The notes below the pieces were generated by a model that saw nothing but the letters and a program-made list of their open reading frames with translations, was not told the origin of the DNA and ran no database searches. A stretch of DNA of 64,000 nucleotides from Gammaproteobacteria bacterium (GTDB lineage: Bacteria; Pseudomonadota; Gammaproteobacteria; Arenicellales; JAANXG01). Made by a program: the position numbers and the translations under genes. The stretch lies in the NCBI GenBank assembly GCA_024638505.1, contig JAHEKE010000002.1:127103-191102 (forward strand), given 5' to 3'. This document shows positions 1 to 9,026 of the stretch, piece after piece; the first letter of the stretch is position 1; each line of letters opens with the position of its first letter.

Positions 1-871
1 AGCAGAGGTCGCAGGCCGTTTGATTGCAGTACTGGAGATCGGCACTTCAGTCGCCAAAGACGATGCTCTGGCTCGCATTGATGATCGGGAATTGCTTCTG
101 GCGAAGGCTGAGTCCGAAGCTGTACTCATCCGGGAAAAAACTCAGCTGGTGTTTGCTGACCAGGAACTCGAGCGTTTGAGTGCTCTGGTCAAAAAGGGCC
201 TGATCTCGTCTAGTCAGCTGGACCAGGCACAATCTAACAGGGACGCCGCGAGAGCCGAGCAGCAGGCGGCGCAAGCCAAACTGGATCTGATTAATGACCG
301 TATTAGTCGTACAATAATCGGAGCGCCTTTTGCCGGTGTTGTGGCGCAGAGGTATCGACGCGTAGGCGAGCATGTTGAATCCGGCGAGGAGGTTTTGCGT
401 CTGGTCAATCCGTCGGCAGTTGAGATCCAGGTGCGTGTCTCGGCCAACAGTCTTCCCTTCATTCCTGCTGGTACGCCCGTGGTCGTCAATGGCAGCCCGT
501 CAACCCAGGTGGATTCATCCGTTAAGTCTGTAGTTCCGGTCGGTGATGATGTATCAAGGCTATATGATGTGCGCCTGTATCTGAATGAGCGAGCATGGCC
601 TGCGGGAACGACCGTGCGAGTGGCGATGCCTACGGCAGATCCAAGAAAAGTCGTTGCTATCCCACGGGATGCATTAGTTTTGCGCACCGATGGTATTGCT
701 GTGTTTAAAATCAATGGCGAGAACCAGGCAGTTAAGGTCAATGTAAAGACCGGGATCGCTGCTAAAGATATGATTGAAGTTATTGGAGAGATTCAGGTGG
801 GGGATCGGGTAGTCGTACGTGGTAATGAGAGATTAAGAGCGGGAACCCAGGTTGAAATTATAGACGAATGA
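1..871 (+). CDS. RND efflux periplasmic adaptor (HlyD/AcrA family), 5' truncated by window
   Basis: Periplasmic membrane-fusion subunit that would link an inner-membrane RND pump to an outer-membrane channel. The reading frame is open from base 2, so the true start, with its signal peptide, lies upstream of the window. An internal TTG at 20 is not a credible start. Visible parts are the lipoyl/barrel-sandwich half motifs, a charged helical hairpin (roughly the first 100 residues seen, rich in Ala, Gln and Glu), a second lipoyl half (APFAGVVAQRYRRVGEHV), then the beta-barrel and membrane-proximal domains. The C-terminus (VGDRVVVRGNERLRAGTQVEI) is typical of AcrA/MexA-like adaptors. The pump gene is not in this window; the next gene downstream is an unrelated Nudix hydrolase. 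Substrate cannot be inferred. Confidence 0.85.
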   Translation, partial: AEVAGRLIAVLEIGTSVAKDDALARIDDRELLLAKAESEAVLIREKTQLVFADQELERLSALVKKGLISSSQLDQAQSNRDAARAEQQAAQAKLDLINDRISRTIIGAPFAGVVAQRYRRVGEHVESGEEVLRLVNPSAVEIQVRVSANSLPFIPAGTPVVVNGSPSTQVDSSVKSVVPVGDDVSRLYDVRLYLNERAWPAGTTVRVAMPTADPRKVVAIPRDALVLRTDGIAVFKINGENQAVKVNVKTGIAAKDMIEVIGEIQVGDRVVVRGNERLRAGTQVEIIDE

Positions 872-889
872 TCACCCGCGTAGTATGGA

Positions 890-1483
890 ATGATTTCTCT
901 GTCAGCCATTAAGCAGCGGGTCCGTACATACAGTCCGGCTGTCCTGGAACTCAGCGGCAACAAGCAGGCGGCGGTGGCGCTGGTGTTGCGCCAGCAAAAG
1001 GATGAGGTTCAGGCTCTATTTATCGAACGCGCCAGGCATCAGGCAGACCCATGGTCCGGGCAGATGGCCTTTCCGGGGGGGATGGTGGAGTCTTTTGACG
1101 CCGATGCAAAACAGGCGGCTGAGCGAGAAACAGCTGAAGAGGTCGGTATTGATTTGTCCGACGCGGGCTATCTTGGTCAGCTCGATGATCAGCAAGGTAG
1201 GCATCGTGGTCATTTGCGCGGGATCATTGTGCGCGGCTATGTTTACAACGTGGAGCAAAGTACATCCGTTCAGTCAAATTATGAAGTCGAGGATATCGTG
1301 TGGGTCCCGATCCGCAGATTTCTTGATGCCCGCCACTACACGCATGTGACGCATCCGGTCGAACCGGATGAAACCTTTCCAGGCATTCGCGTCAGTGATA
1401 AGGAGCATCAGGTAGTGTGGGGTCTGACCCGCCGGTTCGTTGCGTCATTTTTTTACTGCATCAATATTCAGTTCGACGGCTAG
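890..1483 (+). CDS. Nudix hydrolase, CoA pyrophosphatase (NudL/YeaB) type
   Basis: Predicted to cleave nucleotide diphosphate compounds, probably coenzyme A or its derivatives. The Nudix box runs from about residue 63 to 87, with GGMVE followed by the catalytic RETAEEVGI. It is preceded by the SGQMAFPGG segment typical of the NudL/YeaB branch, which sets it apart from ADP-ribose or MutT-type members. The length of 197 residues fits the family. It starts 18 bases after the efflux adaptor stop, so the two may be co-transcribed. The CoA substrate is inferred from subfamily motifs only. Confidence 0.8.
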   Translation: MISLSAIKQRVRTYSPAVLELSGNKQAAVALVLRQQKDEVQALFIERARHQADPWSGQMAFPGGMVESFDADAKQAAERETAEEVGIDLSDAGYLGQLDDQQGRHRGHLRGIIVRGYVYNVEQSTSVQSNYEVEDIVWVPIRRFLDARHYTHVTHPVEPDETFPGIRVSDKEHQVVWGLTRRFVASFFYCINIQFDG

Positions 1484-1745
1484 CTGCAGGGTGTGACCGC
1501 GTGTCGGGTTCGGCGAGGCGCTATGCAATGAAAACTTAAACCTACATTGGTCAAGAGAATATTACCTGACAGTACGCTGCTGCCTTCAGCGCGCAGGCTA
1601 GCGTGCATTCCTGATTATGCTACTATCCAGCAATTAGCAGACAGAGGCGTAACGTTCACACCGACGATTAACCGGCCCCCAAGTTACCAGGCATGTCTCT
1701 GTCCCCGGGTTGCGTTATCGTTAACAATAATGTTTGCTTGCAGCC

Positions 1746-2324
1746 ATGGTTAAAACACCCTCCACGACGCTCGAGCTTGGTTCAAGCGCGCCGGATTTCA
1801 ATCTGCCCAACACTAATCCCGAGCACGGCGGCGAGACCGTATCGCTAGCGCAACTCGGCGATAGCAAAGCTCTGCTCGTGGTGTTTATGTGTAATCATTG
1901 TCCCTATGTCATACATATTATTGAAACACTGGTGGATGTCGTTAAGACGCATCAACCCCTAGGTTTGGCGATGGTTGCTATAAGCGTCAACGATGTGAAT
2001 ACGCATCCAGACGATGCGCCGGATAAAATGACCGCGACGGCGGCGAAATACGGCTTTACCTTCCCCTATCTGTACGACGAGTCGCAGCAAAGCGCCAGGC
2101 ATTATCAAGCGGTGTGCACACCCGATCTGTTTCTGTACGACGCAGGCCGAAAACTCGTGTATCACGGGCAGTTTGATGATTCCAGACCCGGTAGCGCTGT
2201 GCCGGTAACTGGCAGCGATATTAAAAAAGCTATCGACCATGCACTGCAGGGCAAACCCCCACTGCCGTCGCAGGCTGCGAGCGTGGGCTGCAGTATAAAA
2301 TGGAAGCCTGGTCAGGCGCCGTGA
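1746..2324 (+). CDS. Thioredoxin-fold redoxin (AhpC/TSA-like) protein
   Basis: Cytosolic thioredoxin-fold protein of about 192 residues. The N-terminus (SSAPDFNLPNT) is typical of redoxins. The active-site CNHCPYV, at about residues 48-54, is a CxxC motif with cis-Pro-type context (CTPDLFLYD) later in the chain. Family members of this CNHCPYV type are usually annotated as thioredoxin-family or redoxin proteins of unknown partner. The ATG at 1746 is preferred to an upstream TTG at 1734, because homologues begin just before the APDF segment. There is no signal peptide, so it acts in the cytoplasm. The 262 bases upstream hold no recognisable gene. Confidence 0.75.
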   Translation: MVKTPSTTLELGSSAPDFNLPNTNPEHGGETVSLAQLGDSKALLVVFMCNHCPYVIHIIETLVDVVKTHQPLGLAMVAISVNDVNTHPDDAPDKMTATAAKYGFTFPYLYDESQQSARHYQAVCTPDLFLYDAGRKLVYHGQFDDSRPGSAVPVTGSDIKKAIDHALQGKPPLPSQAASVGCSIKWKPGQAP

Positions 2325-2359
2325 ACTGAGGCGGTAAGCTAAGTTCTGACCTGTAAGCG

Positions 2360-3529
2360 ATGCCCCACGAATCGATTGTTTTCTCTGTATTTTTAATCTT
2401 CACCGGCGCCGCTTTGGTTGCCACGCTGGCACTGTTTGCCCGGCAGGCCCTGATAGTCGGCTATATCGTCCTGGGCGCGGTGGTTGGCCCGTGGGGTTTG
2501 CAATGGGTCAACGACGCTGAGTTGATTCAGGACATTGCGCACGTCGGAATAATATTCCTGCTGTTTTTGCTTGGACTCAATCTGTATCCGCAGAAGCTGG
2601 TTCAGCTCCTGCGGCAGACAACGCTAATCACTATTTTTACATCCATCGTTTTTGCCGCCCTGGGCTGGGGCGTGGCGGTGAGCTTTGGTTTCCCACAAAT
2701 CGACGCCTTGATCATCGGCATCGCCGTAATGTTTTCCAGTACGATTGTCAGCTTAAAGTTATTGCCGACGACCGTGCTGCATCATCGTCACACAGGCGAG
2801 GTGATTATCAGTGTTTTACTGCTGCAGGATGTTATTGCCATCGTTGCTTTACTGATAATTCAAATCCTGCATCAGGGTGATGTTCCAACCAGGGAAATGG
2901 TGATGCTGATCCTGGCTCTGCCCATATTGATTGTTACGGTCATCGTAATAGAAAAATTTGTGCTGCTTCCCCTGTTTCGTCGCTTCGATAAAATTCAAGA
3001 GTATATATTTCTGTTAGCGCTTGGTTGGTGTCTGGGCATCGCTCAGCTGTCAAGCGGTCTTGGATTGTCGTACGAAATCGGAGCGTTTATCGCCGGTGTG
3101 GCGGTGGCAACTAATCCGATCTCCCGCTTTATCGCCGAGAGCCTGCGCCCTATCCGGGATTTTTTCCTGGTCATGTTTTTTTTCGCGCTCGGCGCGGGGA
3201 TGAACCTGCATAGAGTAGAAGACGTGCTGATTCCGGCAACGGTGCTTGCGGTATTGGTGCTATTGGTCAAACCGGTCACCTTTAAATTCATGCTGACCAA
3301 GGCATCTGAGACGGAAAAATTGAGCTGGGAGACCGGCTGGCGTTTAGGTCAGCTGAGCGAATTTTCGCTCCTCATTGCCTTTATGGCGCTGCAGGTTGGC
3401 CTTATCGTGAAGGAAACGGCTTATCTTATCCAGGTGGCGACTCTTCTTACCTTTATCGGGTCGTCCTATTTGATCGTGCTGCGCTATCCAACCCCGATCG
3501 GCGTGTCGGATCGTTTGCGACGGGACTGA
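2360..3529 (+). CDS. Kef-type cation:proton antiporter (CPA2 family), membrane domain only
   Basis: Inner-membrane exchanger of 389 residues with about 12 hydrophobic segments. Recognisable CPA2 features are the N-terminal GYIVLGAVVGPWGL, the core helices around FLLFLLGLNL and VSLKLL, and GLSYEIGAFIAGVAVA with DFFLVMFFFALG near residues 235-280. The gene stops after the membrane domain and carries no TrkA-N (NAD-binding) domain, unlike KefB or KefC of about 600 residues. It is therefore of the short type, and the transported ion (K+ or Na+) cannot be told. The start is 35 bases after the redoxin stop. It converges with the outer-membrane protein gene. Confidence 0.85.
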   Translation: MPHESIVFSVFLIFTGAALVATLALFARQALIVGYIVLGAVVGPWGLQWVNDAELIQDIAHVGIIFLLFLLGLNLYPQKLVQLLRQTTLITIFTSIVFAALGWGVAVSFGFPQIDALIIGIAVMFSSTIVSLKLLPTTVLHHRHTGEVIISVLLLQDVIAIVALLIIQILHQGDVPTREMVMLILALPILIVTVIVIEKFVLLPLFRRFDKIQEYIFLLALGWCLGIAQLSSGLGLSYEIGAFIAGVAVATNPISRFIAESLRPIRDFFLVMFFFALGAGMNLHRVEDVLIPATVLAVLVLLVKPVTFKFMLTKASETEKLSWETGWRLGQLSEFSLLIAFMALQVGLIVKETAYLIQVATLLTFIGSSYLIVLRYPTPIGVSDRLRRD

Positions 3530-3534
3530 ATCCC

Positions 3535-3563
3535 GCCCTGCTCGGCCAGGGCTAATTCTTTTT
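3535..3563. terminator. Possible bidirectional terminator hairpin between convergent genes
   Basis: GCCCTG and CAGGGC (3535-3540 and 3547-3552) pair around a 6-base loop between two convergent stop codons, followed by a short T stretch at 3559-3563. The T run starts several bases after the stem and the stem is only 6 bp, so this is a weak candidate. Confidence 0.3.
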
Positions 3564-4205
3564 GGGAAACCTGAAAAGCAGAGTGGCTGAATACACGTTG
3601 ATGTCCGGCGTGTCGATGTCGACCTGGGCCAGATTCAGCGTCTCATTGAAAGCGTAACGCTGCCATTCTACCCTGACCGTAAAATTCCCCAGATTGATTG
3701 CGCCACCCGCACCATACAAGATGGTGCCACCGCTTGCGCTCGCGCTCTCCCGGCGGGCAATGGACGGCGCCTCGGCAACGAGCTCGACTTCACCACCGGC
3801 TACTCCAGCGCGTCCGAATATCGCTCCGATCTCGCCCAGCGGAATTTGTGGCAGCAGCGAAATCGATCCCCCTTTTACATTTACTGCAGCGGTAGCCGCA
3901 ATCGGCGCCTCTGTGGATAAGGCAGGATTGCCAAGATCGAATAAACTGACCTCGACACCAAAAAAATTACTGATCTGGTAACCCGCGATAGCCTGCACGG
4001 CAGTGTCCCCATCTTCCTCGCCGCACACGATGCCGGCTGTCGCGCAAAACTCGTCTACTCTCTCAGGATTGACGATATCGGATTCGCCCACCGAAAATCC
4101 AAGGTACCACCCTCGTTCAGTTGCCAATGCGGGAGTAATTGCGCCGGTTACGAAAAGTAGAAAACAGGAAAAAAAACACGCCAGTTTGTTCTTGTAATTA
4201 AGCAT
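3552..4205 (-). CDS. Outer-membrane beta-barrel protein
   Basis: Secreted protein of 217 residues. It has a clear signal peptide (MLNYKNKLACFF followed by a hydrophobic stretch and cleavage after PALA near residue 28). The mature part opens with RGWYLGFSVGESD, a first-strand pattern typical of small OmpA/OmpW-like or surface-antigen barrels. It continues with alternating hydrophobic strands separated by Gly-rich turns (GAGGAINLGNFTVRVEWQRY) and ends with a strand containing ATLLFRF. Two Cys in the first loop (ATAGIVCGEE region) may pair. No specific function can be assigned. A single-gene unit. Confidence 0.65.
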   Translation of the reverse strand: MLNYKNKLACFFSCFLLFVTGAITPALATERGWYLGFSVGESDIVNPERVDEFCATAGIVCGEEDGDTAVQAIAGYQISNFFGVEVSLFDLGNPALSTEAPIAATAAVNVKGGSISLLPQIPLGEIGAIFGRAGVAGGEVELVAEAPSIARRESASASGGTILYGAGGAINLGNFTVRVEWQRYAFNETLNLAQVDIDTPDINVYSATLLFRFPKKN

Positions 4206-4302
4206 GGGTTACTCCAGCTGGGTTAAGGATGGAAACTTTACGTTATGTTGTTAACTATAGTGAACCGTGCAGGTTTGGTTTGGTATGTTCGAGGCAGAAT
4301 GG

Positions 4303-4836
4303 TCAAAGCGTGTCTAGCCGTGAGTGAGCGCGAAACAGGCCAATTACGGTTTTGGCATCGCTAATTTCCCCTTGGGCAGCCATCGCTATGGCTTTTTCTA
4401 AAGGAAGCCAGTGAATGGCAAACACTTCATCCTGCTGCGGCCTGCTGTGTACCTGCTGCAGATGCCGTGCCAGGTATAAATGGAGCACCTCATCGCAAAA
4501 TCCGGGCGACGGCAGTATTCGTCCCAGTTCAGTCCACTGTCGGGCTTTTACCCCCGCTTCCTCTTCTAGCTCACGCTGAGCGGTAGCTAACGGATTGGCG
4601 TCGGTGCCGTCGATACAGCCTGCCGGAAGCTCCCACAGCTGGTGAGTATCAACCGCGTACCGGTATTGCTTGAGCAAACAGACGGAGCGGTCATCTCTGA
4701 TCGCGACCACGGCCGACCCCCCTGGGTGCCTGACCACCTCCAGACACAGCTGATGGCCATTTGGCAACTCTGCTTGTTCAATTGACAGGGAAATTAAGCG
4801 TCCCTTGTATACTTCCCGCTGGCTGTCTTTAAGCAT
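4303..4836 (-). CDS. Nudix hydrolase, ADP-ribose pyrophosphatase-like
   Basis: Likely hydrolyses ADP-ribose or a related sugar nucleotide to a nucleoside monophosphate. The 177-residue protein has the Nudix box around residues 73-95: GCIDGTDANPLATAQRE followed by LEEEAGV. Upstream of it lies QYRYAVDTHQLWELPAG, the usual lead-in of ADP-ribose pyrophosphatases (NudF/NudE type). Catalytic Glu residues of RELEEEAG are intact. It lies 18 bases downstream of gpmA's start side on the same strand but begins before it in transcription order, so nudix, gpmA, rdgB and rph may be transcribed separately or as a loose run. Confidence 0.75.
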   Translation of the reverse strand: MLKDSQREVYKGRLISLSIEQAELPNGHQLCLEVVRHPGGSAVVAIRDDRSVCLLKQYRYAVDTHQLWELPAGCIDGTDANPLATAQRELEEEAGVKARQWTELGRILPSPGFCDEVLHLYLARHLQQVHSRPQQDEVFAIHWLPLEKAIAMAAQGEISDAKTVIGLFRAHSRLDTL

Positions 4837-4854
4837 GACGTGGACTTGCGTTTG

Positions 4855-5601
4855 TCATGCCCTTTTCGCTGTATCTGTTTGTCGTGCGACTTCATCAACC
4901 GCACTGCTTAAAGTACTTTCGTCAGCGAGATAGTAGTGACTCACCGCCTTGATCTGATCGTCTAGTTCGTAAACAAGTGGGATCCCTGTGGGGATATTGA
5001 GATTCATGATGGCTTCGTCAGAGATGTTATCCAGATATTTCACCAGGGCGCGCAGGCTGTTGCCGTGAGCCGAGATGATGATCTTTTTACGCAGCTTAAG
5101 CTGCGGAATGATTTTTTTTTGCCAGTAGGGTATTACCCGCTCCAGCGTATCGGCCAGTGACTCGGTTCCAGGTGGTTTACAACCTGCATATCTTCTATCG
5201 TTTTTGGGATGACGTGGGTCCTCCTCCGGCACAGCGGGCGGACGCACGGCAAATCCTCTCCTCCACTGGTGGACCTGCTCGCTGCCGTGTTTTTCCACGG
5301 TTTCCTTTTTATTTAAACCCTGAAGCTGACCGTAGTGCCTCTCATTCATCCTCCAGTCAGTGTCTACTGGTAAATACATCTGATCCAGCTCCTCCATCAC
5401 CAACCACAATGTCCTGATGGCACGTTTAAGGTAGGAAGTAAAAGCTAGATCGAATTCGAAGCCGGACTGTTTCAGCGTCGAGCCTGCTGTTTGCGCTTCG
5501 TCGATTCCCCGCTGGGATAAATCGACATCGGTCCACCCGGTAAATCGGTTTTCTTTATTCCACAGGCTTTGTCCATGTCGTAACAGGACGATTTTAATCA
5601 T
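4855..5601 (-). CDS. gpmA: 2,3-bisphosphoglycerate-dependent phosphoglycerate mutase
   Basis: Interconverts 3- and 2-phosphoglycerate in glycolysis and gluconeogenesis. At 248 residues it has the family's usual length. The phosphohistidine loop [18 protein letters not shown] is at residues 6-23 (His9). Also present are the substrate-binding [12 protein letters not shown], the RRGFAVRPP segment and the second catalytic His in [14 protein letters not shown]. An SD-like GGAGT lies 6-10 bases before the ATG. It follows rdgB closely on the same strand (15 bases). Confidence 0.95.
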   Translation of the reverse strand: MIKIVLLRHGQSLWNKENRFTGWTDVDLSQRGIDEAQTAGSTLKQSGFEFDLAFTSYLKRAIRTLWLVMEELDQMYLPVDTDWRMNERHYGQLQGLNKKETVEKHGSEQVHQWRRGFAVRPPAVPEEDPRHPKNDRRYAGCKPPGTESLADTLERVIPYWQKKIIPQLKLRKKIIISAHGNSLRALVKYLDNISDEAIMNLNIPTGIPLVYELDDQIKAVSHYYLADESTLSSAVDEVARQTDTAKRA

Positions 5602-5616
5602 CTCTTTACTCCAAAC

Positions 5617-6318
5617 TTACACATCTGGTTTTTCCCCAGGTACGCTTTTTTCAAAATCGGCGACGGCGCTTGAAAATACTGTTATGTTCGTAAAACCAAA
5701 CTTGTGTCCTAGTTTGGTGCTCAGAATTTTTAACGCTTGACCGCGGTGACTCAATTGGTTTTTTACATTAGGGTCAAGCTCAGCCGCGCTACACTGACGA
5801 GTAACAACGTGAAATACGGGGTCATAGCCAAAGCCATTTTCTCCGCTCGGTTGTAGCTGGATGTATCCGTGCCAGGTTCCTTCACCTATAAGGGGAACGG
5901 GATCATCGGCGAAACGCATGAAAACGATGGCGCAGTGAAACCGCGCAGCGCGTTCAGACAGTGGTACATCCTGCAGTTCTTTAAGCAGCTTTTCGACATT
6001 TTCCGCGTCAGTTGCATCGATCCCAGCATAGCGGGCGGAAAATACGCCCGGTCTGCCCTGCAGAGCATCCACTTCCAGCCCGGAGTCGTCGGCGATGGCC
6101 GGCAGTTTTGCGTGATGCGCAGCATGGCGCGCTTTCAGAATGGCGTTCTCTATAAAGCTTTTGCCCCCTTCACTGGCAGACTCGATGCCAAAATCTGATT
6201 GTGGCCGCAGTAAGTAATGGCCACCAAAAATAGACTGCAACTCCCTGATTTTGCCCGGATTGGAGGATGCGATCACGATTGAACGGATTTCACCACCGGT
6301 TTTATTTTGGCAGGACAT
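5617..6318 (-). CDS. rdgB: Non-canonical purine NTP pyrophosphatase (RdgB/HAM1)
   Basis: Removes dITP, dXTP and XTP from the nucleotide pool by hydrolysis to the monophosphate. Family hallmarks are all visible: [14 protein letters not shown] near the start, [11 protein letters not shown] with [19 protein letters not shown], and [12 protein letters not shown] followed by [11 protein letters not shown]. The ATG at 6318 (MSCQNKTGG) is chosen. It overlaps the end of rph by 17 bases, which suggests translational coupling, while the frame also stays open to an unlikely start at 6360 inside rph. The rph-rdgB pairing is a classic conserved gene order in proteobacteria. The C-terminus is extended by about 20 residues beyond SHR-ALK. 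Confidence 0.92.
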   Translation of the reverse strand: MSCQNKTGGEIRSIVIASSNPGKIRELQSIFGGHYLLRPQSDFGIESASEGGKSFIENAILKARHAAHHAKLPAIADDSGLEVDALQGRPGVFSARYAGIDATDAENVEKLLKELQDVPLSERAARFHCAIVFMRFADDPVPLIGEGTWHGYIQLQPSGENGFGYDPVFHVVTRQCSAAELDPNVKNQLSHRGQALKILSTKLGHKFGFTNITVFSSAVADFEKSVPGEKPDV

Positions 6319-7021
6319 GTCGCTGCTGTTCGAGTAATTTCTGTGTACCCTGCTTTCCAAGTTCCAGCATGGCCATCAGCTGTTCACTAGTAAACGGTTC
6401 AGTTTCTGCCGTCCCCTGCACTTCAATGAAACGACTAGCATCGTTCATGACGATGTTCATATCCGTCTCGGCTTGACTATCTTCGGCATAGTCCAGGTCT
6501 AGCACAGCCTGCCCCCTGAAGATTCCCACTGAGATAGATGCGACCTGACCGAGTAAAGGAGCTGTTGAAATCTTCCCTGCCTGCTGCATCCAGGCAACGG
6601 CTTCCGCCAAGGCAACGTAGCCGCCAGTGATGGCGGCTGTGCGCGTGCCGCCATCAGCCTGAATAACGTCACAGTCAACGGTGACTGTGTAAGCGGGTAT
6701 CATTTTCAAATCTATCACCGCTCGTAAAGAGCGTCCGATCAAACGCTGAATTTCCTGCGTTCGCCCCGATTGCTTGCCCCTGATCGCCTCGCGAACGTTG
6801 CGCGTGTTGGTGGAGCGCGGCAACATGCTGTATTCGGCGGTCACCCACCCCTGCTCCTGCCCGCGTAAAAAAGCGGGTAACCTCTCTTCTACGGTTGCTG
6901 TGCAAAGTACTTTTGTGTCACCGAATTCGACCAGCACAGACCCTTCGGCGTGTTTGGTGAATTGCCGCGTGATTCGGATTGTGCGCAGCTCGTCGACAGC
7001 TCTACCGCTGGGTCGCGTCAT
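6302..7021 (-). CDS. rph: Ribonuclease PH
   Basis: Phosphorolytic 3'-5' exoribonuclease that trims tRNA 3' ends. The 239-residue length matches the family. The N-terminus [17 protein letters not shown], the [18 protein letters not shown] block, [14 protein letters not shown], the RSLRAVIDL helix and the phosphate-site segment [16 protein letters not shown] are intact, so an active enzyme is expected. It overlaps rdgB downstream. Upstream, 63 bases separate it from the PP2C phosphatase gene on the same strand. Confidence 0.95.
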   Translation of the reverse strand: MTRPSGRAVDELRTIRITRQFTKHAEGSVLVEFGDTKVLCTATVEERLPAFLRGQEQGWVTAEYSMLPRSTNTRNVREAIRGKQSGRTQEIQRLIGRSLRAVIDLKMIPAYTVTVDCDVIQADGGTRTAAITGGYVALAEAVAWMQQAGKISTAPLLGQVASISVGIFRGQAVLDLDYAEDSQAETDMNIVMNDASRFIEVQGTAETEPFTSEQLMAMLELGKQGTQKLLEQQRHVLPK

Positions 7022-7084
7022 TGGGGGTTGGTGGCTATCTGTAACTAAAACGGAACAAAGGTCGCGATTTTCCGGGTGATTGCG

Positions 7085-8038
7085 TCACCTACTCTTTCGC
7101 TTGCGTCGCAATTCATGGGTAGTGTCGAGCTCATTTACCAGAGATTCGATTTCCTCAATGACCGAGTTGAATTCTTCGTTGAGATCAGTGTCACTTGTGC
7201 TGGGTGCGGTCGGCACGGTAACTTTTTCCATAGCATAGTGCCACAGCCTGTCAGCGATCGGTTCAGATGAAGATGCGGGCAACAGCGGTCTCTCCTCGGT
7301 GGGTTCATCTTCCCAGCGGAACAGCAGTGCAGTCATGTTATCACAATCACTGCGAAAGAAGCGGCGCGCATGAGACATCATATAATCTATGGAGTCATCT
7401 ATTGATTCGTAAGTTACAGACTTAGCCAATTTCTTCTCATTGAAGGCGCGCCATATTCCATCAGTACAGAGCAGGATCGTATCCTCGGGGCTTAAGTGCG
7501 TCTCCGCACCCAGCGTGACTACCGGCCTGCGCGTACCGCCCAAGCATCTGAACAGCTGGCCACTGCCGAGACGTTGAAACTGTTCGTCCACAGCGCCGTT
7601 CTGGTGCATATGATCCGTTGTAGAATGGTCAATAGTGCGGACGAGAAGCTCATCTCCACTGAACAAGTACAGCCGGCTGTCACCGACATGACCCCAGTAG
7701 GCGTAGCCATTTTGCACCAAGCAGGCAACGCAGGTTGTGCGCGGTTCGCTCGGATTGAATCCCCTCAATCTCGCTTCTTTGATAACCAGGGAATGGGCAT
7801 AGTTCATGGATAACGCGATAAAGGCGGGCGGATCGTCGATGATCGACTCACCCTGTTCCTCAAAAGACCGGAGCAAGCTATCGACCACGGTTTGCGCAGC
7901 CAGCTCCCCGCCGGCATATCCGCCCAGCCCGTCAGCTATAACCATAAACACCCCATTTTTATTTTCACTGTAGGCGACGCGATCCTGGTTTGTTTCGCGA
8001 GTACCGATCCTTGATTCAAGAGTGATTGAATAGCGCAT
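7085..8038 (-). CDS. PP2C-family Ser/Thr protein phosphatase
   Basis: Metal-dependent phosphatase predicted to reverse phosphorylation by the kinase encoded just upstream. From the ATG at 8038 the protein has 317 residues. It carries the PP2C motifs RIGTRETNQDRV (residues 10-21), ADGLGGYAGGELA (35-47), WGHVGDSRLYL, and DTILLCTDGIWRAF, with the final Asp-rich region RSDCDNMTALLFRW. Metal-binding Asp residues are all present. The tail of about 70 residues is acidic, then basic (ELRRKRKSR). The start overlaps the kinase stop by one base (TAATG), strong evidence for translational coupling. An upstream TTG at 8050 is not favoured. Confidence 0.88.
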   Translation of the reverse strand: MRYSITLESRIGTRETNQDRVAYSENKNGVFMVIADGLGGYAGGELAAQTVVDSLLRSFEEQGESIIDDPPAFIALSMNYAHSLVIKEARLRGFNPSEPRTTCVACLVQNGYAYWGHVGDSRLYLFSGDELLVRTIDHSTTDHMHQNGAVDEQFQRLGSGQLFRCLGGTRRPVVTLGAETHLSPEDTILLCTDGIWRAFNEKKLAKSVTYESIDDSIDYMMSHARRFFRSDCDNMTALLFRWEDEPTEERPLLPASSSEPIADRLWHYAMEKVTVPTAPSTSDTDLNEEFNSVIEEIESLVNELDTTHELRRKRKSR

Positions 8039-8949
8039 TATCCAAACCAACGTCTGGGAGGCTCGGCCTCCGCGGTGTTTCGCCCACTGGTAAGCGCATC
8101 CAGAAACGCGTCTGCGTTCGGTGGACGACGCTCGTGGTCGAGTTCAGATGCCCAATCGATTGCCTGCAACAGCTCTTTGCTGTACTTACGGGAGTGAGAT
8201 TTGCACAGGGGCACCAAATTGTCACGCTGTAATCTTTCGGTGGAAGGTATGGGCGCTTTACCAGTTATGCAGAAGCGCATGGTCATGCTCAGTGAATAGA
8301 TATCTGACCACGGCCCCATTATGCCGGATTCATACTGCTCGGGCGGAGCAAACCCGTGGGTCAGCGTCTGCACTCCCTTGTATCGCGTTCCTGGCTTGAT
8401 CTGCTGCACCGCCCCGAAATCCAATAGCAGCGGCGTACCCGAGGCACGCAGCAGGATATTGGCCGGTTTAATGTCGAGGTGAAGAAAGTCATAGGTGTGC
8501 AGTTCTTTCAGCCCGCCCAGCACAGGTGGAAACACCGACAGCAGAAATTTTTCACTCAGTCTGCCTCTTGACCGCTTAATGAACCATCTAAGATCCCGGC
8601 CCTGCTCGAAATCCATGACCATAAACACCGTGTCATTTGCCCGGAAGAAATTCGATACGTTCACAATGTTGGGATGTTTCAGTTTAGATAGTGCCATGCC
8701 TTCGGCGAAAAAACGTTTTAATCCGGCTTGAAACGAAGATTTGCCATCTTCCGATACAGGATAAATACGCCCGCCTGGCATGCGTCTAACCAGCTCATGT
8801 GGGAAGTATTCCTTGATTACGACCTTTACTTTGGTCCTGATATGATAGGCTAGATAGACGAAACTGAAACCGCCTCCTCCTATCAGCCGCTCGATGCGAT
8901 AGCCGTCAAGGATGTAGCCTCGGCTCAGGGCTTGTTCTCTATCGGGCAT
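8038..8949 (-). CDS. Ser/Thr protein kinase (Hanks type)
   Basis: Cytoplasmic eukaryotic-like kinase of 303 residues with no transmembrane segment or extracellular sensor domain. The Gly-rich loop GGGGFSFVY is at residues 24-32, the ATP-anchoring Lys46 in VVIKEYFP, the catalytic loop HLDIKPANILL at 157-167 and the DFG triad at 177-179. The usual HRD Arg is Leu, making it a non-RD kinase that may not need activation-loop phosphorylation. PPEQYESG with SDIYSLSMTM follows, as in the APE/F-helix region. It is coupled to the PP2C gene by a TAATG overlap. The targets are unknown; its position between rph and yicC gives no direct clue. Confidence 0.9.
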   Translation of the reverse strand: MPDREQALSRGYILDGYRIERLIGGGGFSFVYLAYHIRTKVKVVIKEYFPHELVRRMPGGRIYPVSEDGKSSFQAGLKRFFAEGMALSKLKHPNIVNVSNFFRANDTVFMVMDFEQGRDLRWFIKRSRGRLSEKFLLSVFPPVLGGLKELHTYDFLHLDIKPANILLRASGTPLLLDFGAVQQIKPGTRYKGVQTLTHGFAPPEQYESGIMGPWSDIYSLSMTMRFCITGKAPIPSTERLQRDNLVPLCKSHSRKYSKELLQAIDWASELDHERRPPNADAFLDALTSGRNTAEAEPPRRWFG

Positions 8950-9026
8950 GATTGCTATGGGTCCTGGTTATACGTAAACAATTAGGTTCGCTAAGTAACA
9001 GTTTAATCAAAAAACAGTGTTTTGAT

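Noticed and set aside
214..741. 175-codon minus-strand frame opposite the efflux adaptor
   Set aside because: Antisense to a clear adaptor protein; Ser/Thr/Arg-rich composition typical of a shadow.
1547..1753. 68-codon plus-strand frame before the redoxin gene
   Set aside because: No ribosome site or domain and it overlaps the redoxin start; treated as intergenic.
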